Of a stretch of 64,000 nucleotides of DNA, positions 37,250 through 46,261 are shown piece by piece (positions within the stretch are counted from its first letter, which is position 1; each line of letters opens with the position of its first letter). This DNA is from Thiopseudomonas alkaliphila. Its GTDB lineage: Bacteria > Pseudomonadota > Gammaproteobacteria > Pseudomonadales > Pseudomonadaceae. The stretch lies in NCBI RefSeq assembly GCF_001267175.1, contig NZ_CP012358.1, positions 536,501 to 600,500 on the forward strand, read 5' to 3'. The position numbers and the translations under genes are program-made. Below the pieces are notes generated by a model. That model saw only the letters and a list, made by a program, of their open reading frames with translations, made no database searches and was not told the origin of the DNA.

Positions 37250-38155
37250 ATGTCACTCTCAGATCGAGCCCTTGGCTGTTTACTTGGCTTAGCCATTGGC
37301 GATGCGCTAGGCACTACCTTGGAGTTTTGCCCACGCGACAACTACCCAGCGCTGACGGATATGATCGGCGGCGGCCCATTTCAGCTACAGCCTGGGCAAT
37401 GGACCGATGACACCTCGATGGCGTTATGTCTGGCCGATAGTTTATTAGCCGTGCAAGGCTTTGATTCTGCCGACCAAATGCAGCGTTACCTTAACTGGTA
37501 TCGCTTAGGTGAGCGCAGCAGCACTGGGCAGTGCTTTGATGTGGGTTGTACCGTAGAAGATGCGCTGCTTAGTTTTACGCAAAACCAAAATCCGTATGCC
37601 GGCAGCACCGATCCCTATAGCGCCGGTAACGGCAGCTTAATGCGCTTAGCCCCGATTGCCTTGTATTATCATCGCTCACTGGCCAATACCTTGCATTACG
37701 CTAAGCTCAGTTCGCTAACCACCCACGGCGCGCCCGAGGCAGTAGAAGCCTGCGTGCTGTTTGCTTGGCTATTAAATGCCTGCCTATATCAAACTTACCC
37801 TAGCATTCAGCAGCTATTAACCGCCCCTGCGCTAACGCAACTGAATCTGCAATGCCCCAAGCTGCAAGCCATTGCTAAGGCTGATTATTTAACTAAAACA
37901 CGCACCGAAATTCATAGCAGTGGTTATGTGGTTGATAGTTTAGAAGCCGCGCTCTGGTGCTTTGCGCAAACCGACAACTTTGATCAAGCGGTACTGATGG
38001 CGGCCAATTTAGGCGATGATGCCGATACCGTAGCGGCTATTTGTGGGCAAATCGCTGGCGCGTGGTATGGACTTAACGCAATTAATCCAAGCTGGCGCCA
38101 ACGCTTATACCTAGCCGATGAATTGCAAACCTTAGCTAAGCAGCTTGTCGCTTAG
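37250..38155 (+). CDS. ADP-ribosylglycohydrolase (DraG) family protein
   Basis: A 301-residue helical protein of the DraG/ARH family, which hydrolyses ADP-ribose from proteins or related compounds using two magnesium ions. Metal-binding motifs are visible: GDALGTTLEF near residue 17, WTDDTSMALCLADSL near 47 and the C-terminal GDDADTVAAICGQIAGAWYG. AAGGAG precedes the ATG and the gap to dgt is only 14 bases, so the two are probably cotranscribed. The natural substrate is not known; nitrogenase control can be set aside because nothing else suggests nitrogen fixation. Confidence 0.9.
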   Translation: MSLSDRALGCLLGLAIGDALGTTLEFCPRDNYPALTDMIGGGPFQLQPGQWTDDTSMALCLADSLLAVQGFDSADQMQRYLNWYRLGERSSTGQCFDVGCTVEDALLSFTQNQNPYAGSTDPYSAGNGSLMRLAPIALYYHRSLANTLHYAKLSSLTTHGAPEAVEACVLFAWLLNACLYQTYPSIQQLLTAPALTQLNLQCPKLQAIAKADYLTKTRTEIHSSGYVVDSLEAALWCFAQTDNFDQAVLMAANLGDDADTVAAICGQIAGAWYGLNAINPSWRQRLYLADELQTLAKQLVA

Positions 38156-38253
38156 CTAGGTAGCACGATCGATTTACTCGGATTAGCGCCGCTATTTAGC
38201 TTATACTTTGCCAGTACCAGACAGAATCAATTTTTAAGAGCGCTCTTAACTTA

Positions 38254-39090
38254 ATGGCTAAATTCTTTTTATTTTTTATTCTATTTATTTTATTTCTGAT
38301 CATTCGCGCGCTTTATAGAGTGACCCGTACCGCGATTGATGCCGGCAAAGCTGCTTATGACTCAATCACTGATAGCCGCAACTTTGACGAGGCCTATCAA
38401 AACTTTGCCAAGAATCTTAACCAATCACGCAATACACGCCGCCAGTCAGCTAAACATAGCCAACTTCAGTTATTAGAAGAAGTGGTGGCGTTAATGGCTA
38501 AGGTTGCGGCCAGTGATGGTCGCGTCAGCCGTGCTGAAGTGGAGTATATGAGCGATACCATTGTCAGCATGACCGATAGCCTACGTGCTGCAGGCGTACA
38601 GCCAAGCATTACCGAGCAGATTAAACAAAACCTGTTTAGCCTGGCCAACTCAGCTAAACGCGATAACCAACCGCTGGCTTATTACACGCGTATACTCGCG
38701 CGCACTGATACTGAGCTGCGCAAACGGGTAATGCTGCAACTAATTAGCTTTGCCAGTATTGATGGCATGAGCCAAAATAAATTACAGCTATTAGTCAGCA
38801 TTGGCGCTAACCTAGGCTTTAATTCAGCAAGCGTACAACAGTTTATCCAGCAGGTCTTTGGTAATAGCCAGCAAGCCGAAGCAAAAACCACTAATCCCTA
38901 TGAGGTCTTAGGCTGCCAAGCAAGCGACAGCTTCGACACCATCAAACTCGCCTACCGCCGCCTAGTAAAAAAATACCACCCCGACTACATGCACGGCCAA
39001 GGTGCCGACGACGAAGCCGTTCAACAAGCCACGCAAAAAATCCAAGAAATTAACGCGGCTTATGAGTTGATTAAGAAGATGAGGGGGTAA
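38254..39090 (+). CDS. djlA: DjlA-like membrane co-chaperone (TerB + J domain)
   Basis: A 278-residue type III membrane protein: an N-terminal hydrophobic helix (residues about 3-20), a TerB-like helical domain (about 70-200, with ALMAKVAASDGRVSRAEVEYM) and a C-terminal J domain (about 215-278) with NPYEVLGCQASDSFDTIKLA and the HPD tripeptide in KYHPDYMHG. This is the architecture and length of DjlA, a DnaK co-chaperone at the inner membrane. A 98-base gap separates it from the DraG gene; no terminator was seen between. Confidence 0.88.
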   Translation: MAKFFLFFILFILFLIIRALYRVTRTAIDAGKAAYDSITDSRNFDEAYQNFAKNLNQSRNTRRQSAKHSQLQLLEEVVALMAKVAASDGRVSRAEVEYMSDTIVSMTDSLRAAGVQPSITEQIKQNLFSLANSAKRDNQPLAYYTRILARTDTELRKRVMLQLISFASIDGMSQNKLQLLVSIGANLGFNSASVQQFIQQVFGNSQQAEAKTTNPYEVLGCQASDSFDTIKLAYRRLVKKYHPDYMHGQGADDEAVQQATQKIQEINAAYELIKKMRG

Positions 39091-39132
39091 TGTGCTCATC
39101 TTCAGTTACTAGCCATAGGTAAACCGTGTCTT

Positions 39133-40086
39133 TTACGAATTATAGTTTTCTATAGGCGTATTAGCGGCACCGAAAGGGATATGAACAGAGGCGATAGAGT
39201 CTGCTGTTTTTTCAACATGAGTTACTTGATCATCAAAGAAAATATGGGGCTGCAAGATTTCTAGCACTTTTCTTTTTTCGATCCCTCCCAGAAAAAACGC
39301 CTCATTAATTGTCTCTATACCCCACGAGCGCAATGAATGTATCACTCTTTTATGAGCAGGAGCATTTCGTGCGGTAACGATAGATATCCGTAGTCTACTT
39401 CTATATTCTGGATGCGCTGCCTGATACCTTAACTCTGCACTTTGCAACCTGGAAAGTTGTTTTAATAATCTATGAAGAGGTCCGATATTGGAAGGTTGTT
39501 CAGCTAAATTACTTTCATTTTCAATGAATGCGGGTAATCCACCTTCTTTGAAAACTTTTTCAGAAGCATCATCAGCAATAACCCCATCAAAATCAAACGC
39601 AATCCTTAGTTCTTGATCATTTTCAAAGTCTACTATTTGTCCTTTTAGTATAAGTCCCGCAGGATAGCCCGCATTAATTGCCTGGTTAACATCAGCTTCA
39701 TTTGCAGATAAAAAAAGACTAATGTTAAGCGCATTTATATATTTGTGAGGGGTTCTTCCCTGCAAAAAAATAGCTCTTTTAATATCAAGATTATAATGCT
39801 CAATAGAGTTCATAACTCGCAACCCAGTATTGGGATCATTACGAGATAATAAAATTACTTCTACAAATGGCTTTTCTTTTGGAAAAATACTATTAATACT
39901 TAGCAACCGCTGAATAAAAGGAAAAGCAACTCCTTTTTCTAAAGGCGTATTTTCATTTAGTTTTTGATACGTACGGTACTCCAGCTCTCCTTGTGTTCTA
40001 AATACTTGATCAGATTCCTCTAAGTTAAATAAAGCACTCGAGGCTAAACCTATCACTAGCTTTTGCTCTAAACTATATCCACTCAT
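39133..40086 (-). CDS. Cytosolic-type 5'-nucleotidase
   Basis: A 317-residue protein of the bacterial 5'-nucleotidase family related to mammalian cN-I, which removes phosphate from nucleoside monophosphates. The HAD-like catalytic motif is AFDFDGVIADDASEKVF near residue 165, with IVTARNAPAHKRVI later and a FFDDQ motif near the end. AAGGAG lies 7 bases before the ATG. The gene is visibly richer in A+T than its neighbours, with many ATA and TTA codons, which suggests separate ancestry. It is convergent with djlA and 17 bases downstream of sbcC, so it may be read with sbcDC. Confidence 0.87.
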   Translation of the reverse strand: MSGYSLEQKLVIGLASSALFNLEESDQVFRTQGELEYRTYQKLNENTPLEKGVAFPFIQRLLSINSIFPKEKPFVEVILLSRNDPNTGLRVMNSIEHYNLDIKRAIFLQGRTPHKYINALNISLFLSANEADVNQAINAGYPAGLILKGQIVDFENDQELRIAFDFDGVIADDASEKVFKEGGLPAFIENESNLAEQPSNIGPLHRLLKQLSRLQSAELRYQAAHPEYRSRLRISIVTARNAPAHKRVIHSLRSWGIETINEAFFLGGIEKRKVLEILQPHIFFDDQVTHVEKTADSIASVHIPFGAANTPIENYNS

Positions 40087-40103
40087 TCTTATCTCCTTAT
40101 AAT

Positions 40104-43100
40104 TTAGCCTCTAAACCTCTCATCCAACCGACTCATCCCCATGCCCTGCCCTTTACTGACTTTAATTTGCACTGGAATACGTTCTTTAAGGGCTTCGACG
40201 TGGCTAATGACGCCTACCATTTTGCCGCTAGCATTTAGGTGATCGAGGGCTTCTAGGGCGATATCCAGGGTTTCGCTATCAAGAGTGCCAAAGCCCTCAT
40301 CAAGAAAGAGTGATTCAATCTTGGTTTTATGACTCACTAAATCAGACAGCGCGAGCGCTAAAGCTAAACTCACTAAAAAACTCTCACCGCCGGATAAGGT
40401 TTTAACATCCCGCACCGCATCGGCCTGCCAGGTATCTTCAATGGCTAGCTCTAACTCTTTATTCGACTGGCGCACCAATACATAACGTCCATGCAAACGA
40501 GCTAAATGCTGATTAGCCAAATAAGTTAGCTGATCTAAGGTAATGCCCTGCACATAGCGTCGGTATTTAGCACCATCAGCCGAGCCAATTAAGCCATCTA
40601 AACGTGCCCACTGCTCACACAGTGCCTGTTGCTGTGCTATTTGCTGCTGTACGCCAGCTACCGTAGTGCGTTGTGCCTGATCATTTTCCAGCTTGCTGGT
40701 AATCGAACCAAATTGTTGATGCAGTGTAGTCAGTTGCGCTTCTAGCGTTAGCAGTTGTTGCTCAATTTCTGCCAGCGTAAATTGAGGCTGGCTGGACTCA
40801 TGCTTAAAGCGAGCCAATTGAGTTTCTGCTTGCTGCAGCTGCACTAAAGACAGCTGCTGTTGCTCAGTCAGTGTTTGTAATGTTTGCTCAATTATTGCCA
40901 CTTGCTCAGCCGACAATAATGCTGCGTTAAACGCTGCCTCACTGGCAAAACCCTGCTCTGCTAATAAGCTCTGCCATTGCCGTTCTTGCTCGGTCAGTTG
41001 CTGGTGCTGCTGTTGTAGTTGTTGCTGCAGTAATTCAAGTTGCGAGTTTTGTTGTTGATAGCGAGCCAACAATTGATTAAATGCCTGCTGCTCAGGCAAG
41101 GTTAATGGCGCGCAGTCTTCAGTCAGTCCAGTTTCTGGCAAGGCTAACTGCTCGGCTTGAGCCTGCCAAAAGGTCAGCTGCTGAGCTAACTGCTGTAACT
41201 TAGCCTCTTGCTGAAACGTACTTTTTTCCAGCTCAACCATCTCAGTTTGCCATTGCTGTGCTTGCTTTAAATTCTGCTGCTGCGCTTGTAGCCATGTTTT
41301 AACCGCGGCGTAATCAGCCAAAGCTGCCGTAACCTTGGCTGCAGTTAGTTGCTGCAACAAAGCATTTTGCTTAGTTTGCTCAGCCTGCTGCTTTTCTGTC
41401 CGTTCAGCAGTTGCTTGACTTAACTGCAGCTCGTACTCAGTTAAACGTTGAGTTTCAGTCGTTTGCTGAGCAGTTAGCTGCTGCAGAGCAATGGCCGCCT
41501 GCTGCTTGGCCGTGGTGAGCTGCTCATGCTGCTGAGTAAAGTGGCTTAAGCTGCGTAATTGCTCGCTGTGTTGCTCAATTAACCCGCTCAACTCACTGGC
41601 CGAGGTCAGGGATAACTCGGCTAAACATTCGGTTAGTTGTTGAGCAAGTGCTTGGGCGGCTGACTGCAACTCGTCAATGCGCGCTTGGCTATTAGCTTGT
41701 TCAGTGCGTAACTGTATCTCTTGATTACCAAGCAACTTGCCCTCGTTGGTCAGTTGCTCTAACTGCTCCTCTAACTGCTGTAAGGCCTGTTGCGTGGTAG
41801 AAGGATCAACAGTCTGATACTGCGAAACACTGGGATGCTCTAAGGAGCCACACAGCGGACACGGCTCATCGGCCTGCAGTTGAGCACGATACTCTGTTAG
41901 CGACTGCACGGTTCGCTCAAGCTCATAAATTCGTTGCTGATCTTTTTTCTGCTGATTCAGCTGCGTCCAGCGTTCACGTAGTGCCACTAACTGTGCCGAT
42001 AGCTGCTGTAATTGCTGCGTTTTTTCAGTAACAAGCTGCTGCTGATGCTGCAGCGAGTGAGCCATATTGCGCTGATCATCCAGCAGCTTTTTTGCCGTAG
42101 CAGCGGTTTGTAGCTGCTGGTTTAGCTGCTGACTGTGCGCCAATAATGAATCAGCACGATCTGCCCAATAGGGATAGCGCAGCTTCAGTTCTGCTAATTG
42201 CTGCTCAATGTGCCGTACTGCTTGCTCGTGCTCTGGCTGCTGCTGGCTCAATTCCGCTACCACTTGCTGCTGTTTTAGCTGGGCTTGCTTAGCTTTTGCC
42301 TGGTGAGTATCAGCGGTTTGCAGCTGATCAATGGCGCGTCGCCATTCACCGAGTTGCTGCTCCCAGTCACTAAAATATGGTGCGAGCTGCAAAACTGATT
42401 GCTGCTCGGCGATTTGCTGTTGCAAATGGCGCTGCTGGGTTAATGCCAACGCCTGCTGTTTTTGTATGCTGGCTTGCGCCTGTTGTAAATACTGCAGCGC
42501 CTGCTGAACTTGCTGGGTGAGCTCGGTTTTAAGCACGGGCAAAGCATGCTGCGCAGTCGTCACTACCTGTTGCTTAGCCTGATACTCCTCGCGCGCTCTA
42601 GCTAGCTGCTTAAATTCGGGGCACAGCTTGGCTGCTGGCTGATGGCGTTTAAGCTGTAATTGCTCAGGCTCTGCCGCTTGCAACTGTTGCATCGCTTGCT
42701 GTTGCGCTTGTTGCTTCTCGCTGATGATCGTGGTTAAACGCTGTAATTGCTCATACCATTTTTGATCAGCTTGTAAGCATTTTTGCACACTTCGTTGCTG
42801 TTCTGTTTGCTGAGTAATTTGCTGCTGCTGAGCTTGCAGTTCTTGAACTTGCTCAGCACTTAATAAGGCTAAATGCTCAGTTTGTGCTTGCAAGCGCTTA
42901 ACCACTTCTTTTTGCTCACGATGCTGCTCAAAGACTTTTTTCGAGATTTCGCCATAAATCTCGGTGCCGGTCAGTTGCTCCAATAATTCCGCCCGCTCAC
43001 TGCTTTTAGCTTCTAAAAAGGCAGCAAAACCACCTTGGGCAAGCATCATTGATTTAGTAAATCGCGCAAAGTCTAGCCCAGTTAGCTCTTCAACTAACTT

Positions 43101-43496
43101 AACTTTCTCACTGAGTTTATTAGTCAAAATGCTGCCATCGGCAGTGACTAACTCAGCATGGGCTGGCTGCAATTTTCCGTTCGCCGAGTTCTGCGCTCGA
43201 TGCTGACTCCAAAATGCCCGGTAACGCTTACCCTTAATTGCAAACTCTACCTCGGCCAAACACTCAGCGGTGGAGCGAGTCATTAACTCATTAGTGTTTG
43301 CAGAAATTACACCCATCCGCGGCGTGCGATGATACAGCGCCAAACAAATCGCATCGAGCAACGTAGTTTTACCCGCGCCCGTCGGGCCAGTAATAGCAAA
43401 TAAGCCGCCTTGAGCAAAAGGCGCTTGGGTAAAATCAATTTTCCACTCGCCCTTTAGCGAGTTCAGATTTTTAAGCCGTAAAGTTAAAATACGCAT
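40104..43496 (-). CDS. sbcC: Exonuclease subunit SbcC
   Basis: The Rad50-like ATPase of the SbcCD nuclease, which cuts DNA hairpins and protein-blocked ends. The 1130-residue protein has Walker A GPTGAGKTTLLDAI at residues about 36-49, two long coiled coils, the zinc hook CPLCG in the centre, the signature LSGGESFLVSLALALALSD and Walker B ESLFLDEGFGTLD near the end. The coiled coils are extremely rich in glutamine. The start overlaps the sbcD stop in TGATG. Length is close to E. coli SbcC (1048), slightly longer. Confidence 0.96.
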   Translation of the reverse strand: MRILTLRLKNLNSLKGEWKIDFTQAPFAQGGLFAITGPTGAGKTTLLDAICLALYHRTPRMGVISANTNELMTRSTAECLAEVEFAIKGKRYRAFWSQHRAQNSANGKLQPAHAELVTADGSILTNKLSEKVKLVEELTGLDFARFTKSMMLAQGGFAAFLEAKSSERAELLEQLTGTEIYGEISKKVFEQHREQKEVVKRLQAQTEHLALLSAEQVQELQAQQQQITQQTEQQRSVQKCLQADQKWYEQLQRLTTIISEKQQAQQQAMQQLQAAEPEQLQLKRHQPAAKLCPEFKQLARAREEYQAKQQVVTTAQHALPVLKTELTQQVQQALQYLQQAQASIQKQQALALTQQRHLQQQIAEQQSVLQLAPYFSDWEQQLGEWRRAIDQLQTADTHQAKAKQAQLKQQQVVAELSQQQPEHEQAVRHIEQQLAELKLRYPYWADRADSLLAHSQQLNQQLQTAATAKKLLDDQRNMAHSLQHQQQLVTEKTQQLQQLSAQLVALRERWTQLNQQKKDQQRIYELERTVQSLTEYRAQLQADEPCPLCGSLEHPSVSQYQTVDPSTTQQALQQLEEQLEQLTNEGKLLGNQEIQLRTEQANSQARIDELQSAAQALAQQLTECLAELSLTSASELSGLIEQHSEQLRSLSHFTQQHEQLTTAKQQAAIALQQLTAQQTTETQRLTEYELQLSQATAERTEKQQAEQTKQNALLQQLTAAKVTAALADYAAVKTWLQAQQQNLKQAQQWQTEMVELEKSTFQQEAKLQQLAQQLTFWQAQAEQLALPETGLTEDCAPLTLPEQQAFNQLLARYQQQNSQLELLQQQLQQQHQQLTEQERQWQSLLAEQGFASEAAFNAALLSAEQVAIIEQTLQTLTEQQQLSLVQLQQAETQLARFKHESSQPQFTLAEIEQQLLTLEAQLTTLHQQFGSITSKLENDQAQRTTVAGVQQQIAQQQALCEQWARLDGLIGSADGAKYRRYVQGITLDQLTYLANQHLARLHGRYVLVRQSNKELELAIEDTWQADAVRDVKTLSGGESFLVSLALALALSDLVSHKTKIESLFLDEGFGTLDSETLDIALEALDHLNASGKMVGVISHVEALKERIPVQIKVSKGQGMGMSRLDERFRG

Positions 43497-44743
43497 CAGA
43501 CTGACTCCGACTTATCTGGCGAACTGACGGAGGCCTCAGCCAGCGGATCCAGTAACTGAGTTAACACCTGTTGATGTAGCTGCTCTAACTGCTGTTGCTG
43601 CGCGGAGGTGAGTTGCTCCTCAGCCAAACGCTGGGCAAATACTTGCTCGACACTCAATTCGGCCAAACTGGTTTGGCTATCCTCACTGGTCAAACTAGTT
43701 GCTGCTGAGCGCTGGCGTTTAATCCGTAATACCTCAAGCGGCAAACCCTCGCACAGCGTGTCAATGCGCTGGGCAAGACTGGTTAAATAAGCCTCATGCT
43801 GCACTTCTATTTCCAGCCAAGCGCCAGGGCGATCTATAGCCACCTGCTGTAATTGCTGCTCAATGGCTGATAAATCGCCGACGATACGAACCAATGGCTG
43901 AAACAATGGCACGGTTAATTCTTCAATAGCCACTACCTGCTCTTTAGCGCACTCCACCAGCACCACTTGCTTATCACGCCCGACCTCATCAAAACTCAGC
44001 GGAATTGGTGAGCCGCTGTAACGCACATGGGCTTGCCCAGCCACTTGCTGTGGCCGGTGAATATGCCCCAATGCAATGTAATCGGCTGGCGGAAAAGCAT
44101 CGCTAGGAAAAGCTTTTAAATTGCCCACATAAATATCCCGCACCGACTCACTCAAGCTAGCGCCTAAGGTGGTGAGATGTCCGGTTAAAATAATCGGTAG
44201 TTGCAAACGCTGTTCAGCCAGAAAAGCTTGGGCCGCAGCAAACAGTTGCTGATAGTGCGCGGCAATCGCTTGTTGCAGCGCCTGTTTTTTCTCAACGCTA
44301 GACTCTCCAGCTTGGCTTAACAGCATATCCCGAGGGCGCAAAAAAGGGATCGCTGCCACTAAGGCAAAGGGATGTTGTTGCCGAGATAACAACACCAGTT
44401 GCTGAGTTAACTCTTCTGCCGGTTGAGTGATCACCCGCGTTGAGAGCTGAGCTAACAGGTTTTTGCTTTCATTAAGCACTGCTACTGAGTCATGATTACC
44501 GGCCAGCACAATTAACTGACAATCTAGCTGGTGTAAATCAATCACCAACTGGTTATATAGCTCACGGGCATAACTGGGCGGTGTGCCAGTGTCAAACACA
44601 TCGCCGGCGACAATAATTGCACTGATCTCATGCTGCTTAACTTGCTCAAGCAACCAAGCAAAAAAAGCACGATGTTCAGGCAAGCGGGACTTGCCCATAA
44701 AGTTTTGCCCTAAGTGCCAGTCCGAGGTATGCAAAAAACGCAT
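43496..44743 (-). CDS. sbcD: Exonuclease subunit SbcD
   Basis: The Mre11-like nuclease partner of SbcC. The 415-residue protein shows the metal-binding phosphoesterase motifs: RFLHTSDWHLGQ at the start, VAGDVFDTGTP, LAGNHDS and TGHLTTLG, then ALGHIHRPQ. The C-terminal part (from about 280) is the capping and SbcC-binding region. Its stop shares a base with the sbcC start, so the pair is translationally coupled. The space upstream holds an A+T-rich palindrome. Confidence 0.96.
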   Translation of the reverse strand: MRFLHTSDWHLGQNFMGKSRLPEHRAFFAWLLEQVKQHEISAIIVAGDVFDTGTPPSYARELYNQLVIDLHQLDCQLIVLAGNHDSVAVLNESKNLLAQLSTRVITQPAEELTQQLVLLSRQQHPFALVAAIPFLRPRDMLLSQAGESSVEKKQALQQAIAAHYQQLFAAAQAFLAEQRLQLPIILTGHLTTLGASLSESVRDIYVGNLKAFPSDAFPPADYIALGHIHRPQQVAGQAHVRYSGSPIPLSFDEVGRDKQVVLVECAKEQVVAIEELTVPLFQPLVRIVGDLSAIEQQLQQVAIDRPGAWLEIEVQHEAYLTSLAQRIDTLCEGLPLEVLRIKRQRSAATSLTSEDSQTSLAELSVEQVFAQRLAEEQLTSAQQQQLEQLHQQVLTQLLDPLAEASVSSPDKSESV

Positions 44744-44825
44744 GTTAACTTCCTATAGTTAATCGCTAGCAAATAGTTTTTGGCCGCTTTTTTAGCTTCT
44801 TGTTATTGCCGCATTATTCAATAAA

Positions 44826-44846
44826 AAATATACGTTTTAACGTATT
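44826..44846 (-). terminator. A+T-rich palindrome with T run before sbcD
   Basis: Plus-strand TACGTT-TT-AACGTA at 44831-44844 is a perfect palindrome. Read on the minus strand it is followed by ATTTTTT, so it may be a weak terminator of the upstream lipoprotein gene; a regulator site for sbcDC is an alternative. Confidence 0.4.
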
Positions 44847-44853
44847 GTAAGGA

Positions 44854-45138
44854 TCAGCGTCCTGCCCGTGACTCTCGAATATAAAAGCGCGCTTTTTGTG
44901 CTTTTTGTGTACAACCACGGTAGCCTTCAAATTGTTGCTGGGTTTTGGCCGCTGTTAATAAGGTTAAGGCTTTAGAGTAGCTGACGCTGCCGGCAAACCC
45001 TTCCACCTTGGCAATATCTAGCTCTTGCCAAGCGGCATCCAGTTGGCTGGCGCAACTACTACGATGACTCACCTTGGCCGAGCAACCGGCCAGCGACAAA
45101 GTGACAAGCACCAATAACAGCGTACTACGCTTGAGCAT
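44854..45138 (-). CDS. Small lipoprotein coupled to the AI-2E-family permease
   Basis: A 94-residue product with the lipoprotein signal LLLVLVTLSLAGC. The mature part is short, with three cysteines, and includes KVEGFAGSVSYSKALTLLTAAKTQQQFEGYRGC. ATG 45138 shares a base with the stop of the upstream permease gene (TAATG), so the two are translationally coupled; a longer frame from 45177 would run back into that gene and is rejected. I do not recognise the domain. The coupling suggests a common role. Confidence 0.75.
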   Translation of the reverse strand: MLKRSTLLLVLVTLSLAGCSAKVSHRSSCASQLDAAWQELDIAKVEGFAGSVSYSKALTLLTAAKTQQQFEGYRGCTQKAQKARFYIRESRAGR

Positions 45139-46244
45139 TAGGCATCTCTTTGAGCATTCTTTTTCGGCTCGGCACAAGGCGTGGTAGTTTGGCCGAGTAA
45201 TAAAGGTTGGCTAGTAGAAATCCAATCGCTGAGTAAGCTATAAGCCACTGCCAGCAAAGTTGGGCCTAAAAATAAGCCCATAAAACCAAAGGCAAAGAGC
45301 CCACCAAAGACGCCCATCAGCACCACCACTAAGGGTAAATTACCGCCACGGCTAATGAGGTAGGGTTTTAAGAAGTTGTCTACGCTGCTGATCACCAAAA
45401 ATCCCCATAAACTTAAGAAAATTCCCATCCCCACTTGATCTTGCCAAAATAGCCAAGCCGCAGCGGGTGCCCACACCAAAGGGGGCCCCATGGGAATTAA
45501 GCTCAGCATAAAGGTCAAAATCGCCAGGAAAATAGCACCCGGTACACCTGCCACCCAAAAGCCAAACAAAGCGACCAAAGCTTGCGCCACCGCGGTTCCT
45601 ATGACTCCATTCACCACTCGCTGAATAGTACCGGCAATTAATGTGGTGTAATGCTGGGCCCGGTCACCAATTAGGCGCTGCAATAAATCTTCAGCAAAGG
45701 CTGCTAAGCGCGGGCCATCGCGATAGAAGAAAAACACCAAAATAACACTCAGCGCTAGCTCTAAAATGCCTGCGCCAATTCGTGCACTGCGAGCTAATAA
45801 CCAGTTACCGACTTGCCCGGTATAGGGCTTGATATTGGCTAACCAAACCGAGCCTTGTTTATCTAAGGTGCTCCAGTAAGCCACTAATCGATCACCAATA
45901 AATGGCACTTTTTCTAGCCATGTCGGCGCCTCGGGAATACCCGTAACCCTGAGGTTTTTAACCAGCTCCATTCCTTCACGAATATGGTCAGCAATGTTAA
46001 AACCAAGCCAAACTAGGGGCATAGCGATTAAGAAAATCCACACCCCAGTTAAAATAGCCGCCGCTAAACTGGTATTGCCCTTAAGTGCTCGGGTAAGCAA
46101 ACGCATAATCGGCCAACTAGCAAAAGCTAAAACCGCGGCCCAAAATAACGCTGATAAAAACGGCATCAGCACCCAAATACAAGCAGCGAGTAAGGCTAAC
46201 AGTAAAATCTGCGCCAACAAGCGATCATTATTAAACACTTTCAT
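45138..46244 (-). CDS. AI-2E family transporter (PerM/YdiK type)
   Basis: A 368-residue inner-membrane protein with about seven to eight hydrophobic helices. The paired N-terminal helices (LLALLAACIWVLMPFLSALFW), the central FFYRDGPRLAAFAEDLL and the GTAVAQALVALFGFWVAGVPGA and NFLKPYLISRGGNLPLVVVLMG segments are the usual signature of this family. Members export autoinducer-2 or act as sodium/proton antiporters; which of these applies cannot be decided. The stop is fused with the start of a lipoprotein gene. Confidence 0.9.
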   Translation of the reverse strand: MKVFNNDRLLAQILLLALLAACIWVLMPFLSALFWAAVLAFASWPIMRLLTRALKGNTSLAAAILTGVWIFLIAMPLVWLGFNIADHIREGMELVKNLRVTGIPEAPTWLEKVPFIGDRLVAYWSTLDKQGSVWLANIKPYTGQVGNWLLARSARIGAGILELALSVILVFFFYRDGPRLAAFAEDLLQRLIGDRAQHYTTLIAGTIQRVVNGVIGTAVAQALVALFGFWVAGVPGAIFLAILTFMLSLIPMGPPLVWAPAAAWLFWQDQVGMGIFLSLWGFLVISSVDNFLKPYLISRGGNLPLVVVLMGVFGGLFAFGFMGLFLGPTLLAVAYSLLSDWISTSQPLLLGQTTTPCAEPKKNAQRDA

Positions 46245-46261
46245 CCTTCGCTCTCATGCAC

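Noticed and set aside
40600..43000. Tandem repeat or microsatellite of CTG/CAG words
   Set aside because: The words are not in fixed period and encode the glutamine-rich coiled coils of SbcC; reported as a property of that gene instead.
35904..44743. A dedicated anti-phage defence island
   Set aside because: No integrase, no known complete system, and every gene has a housekeeping counterpart; kept only as a cautious finding.
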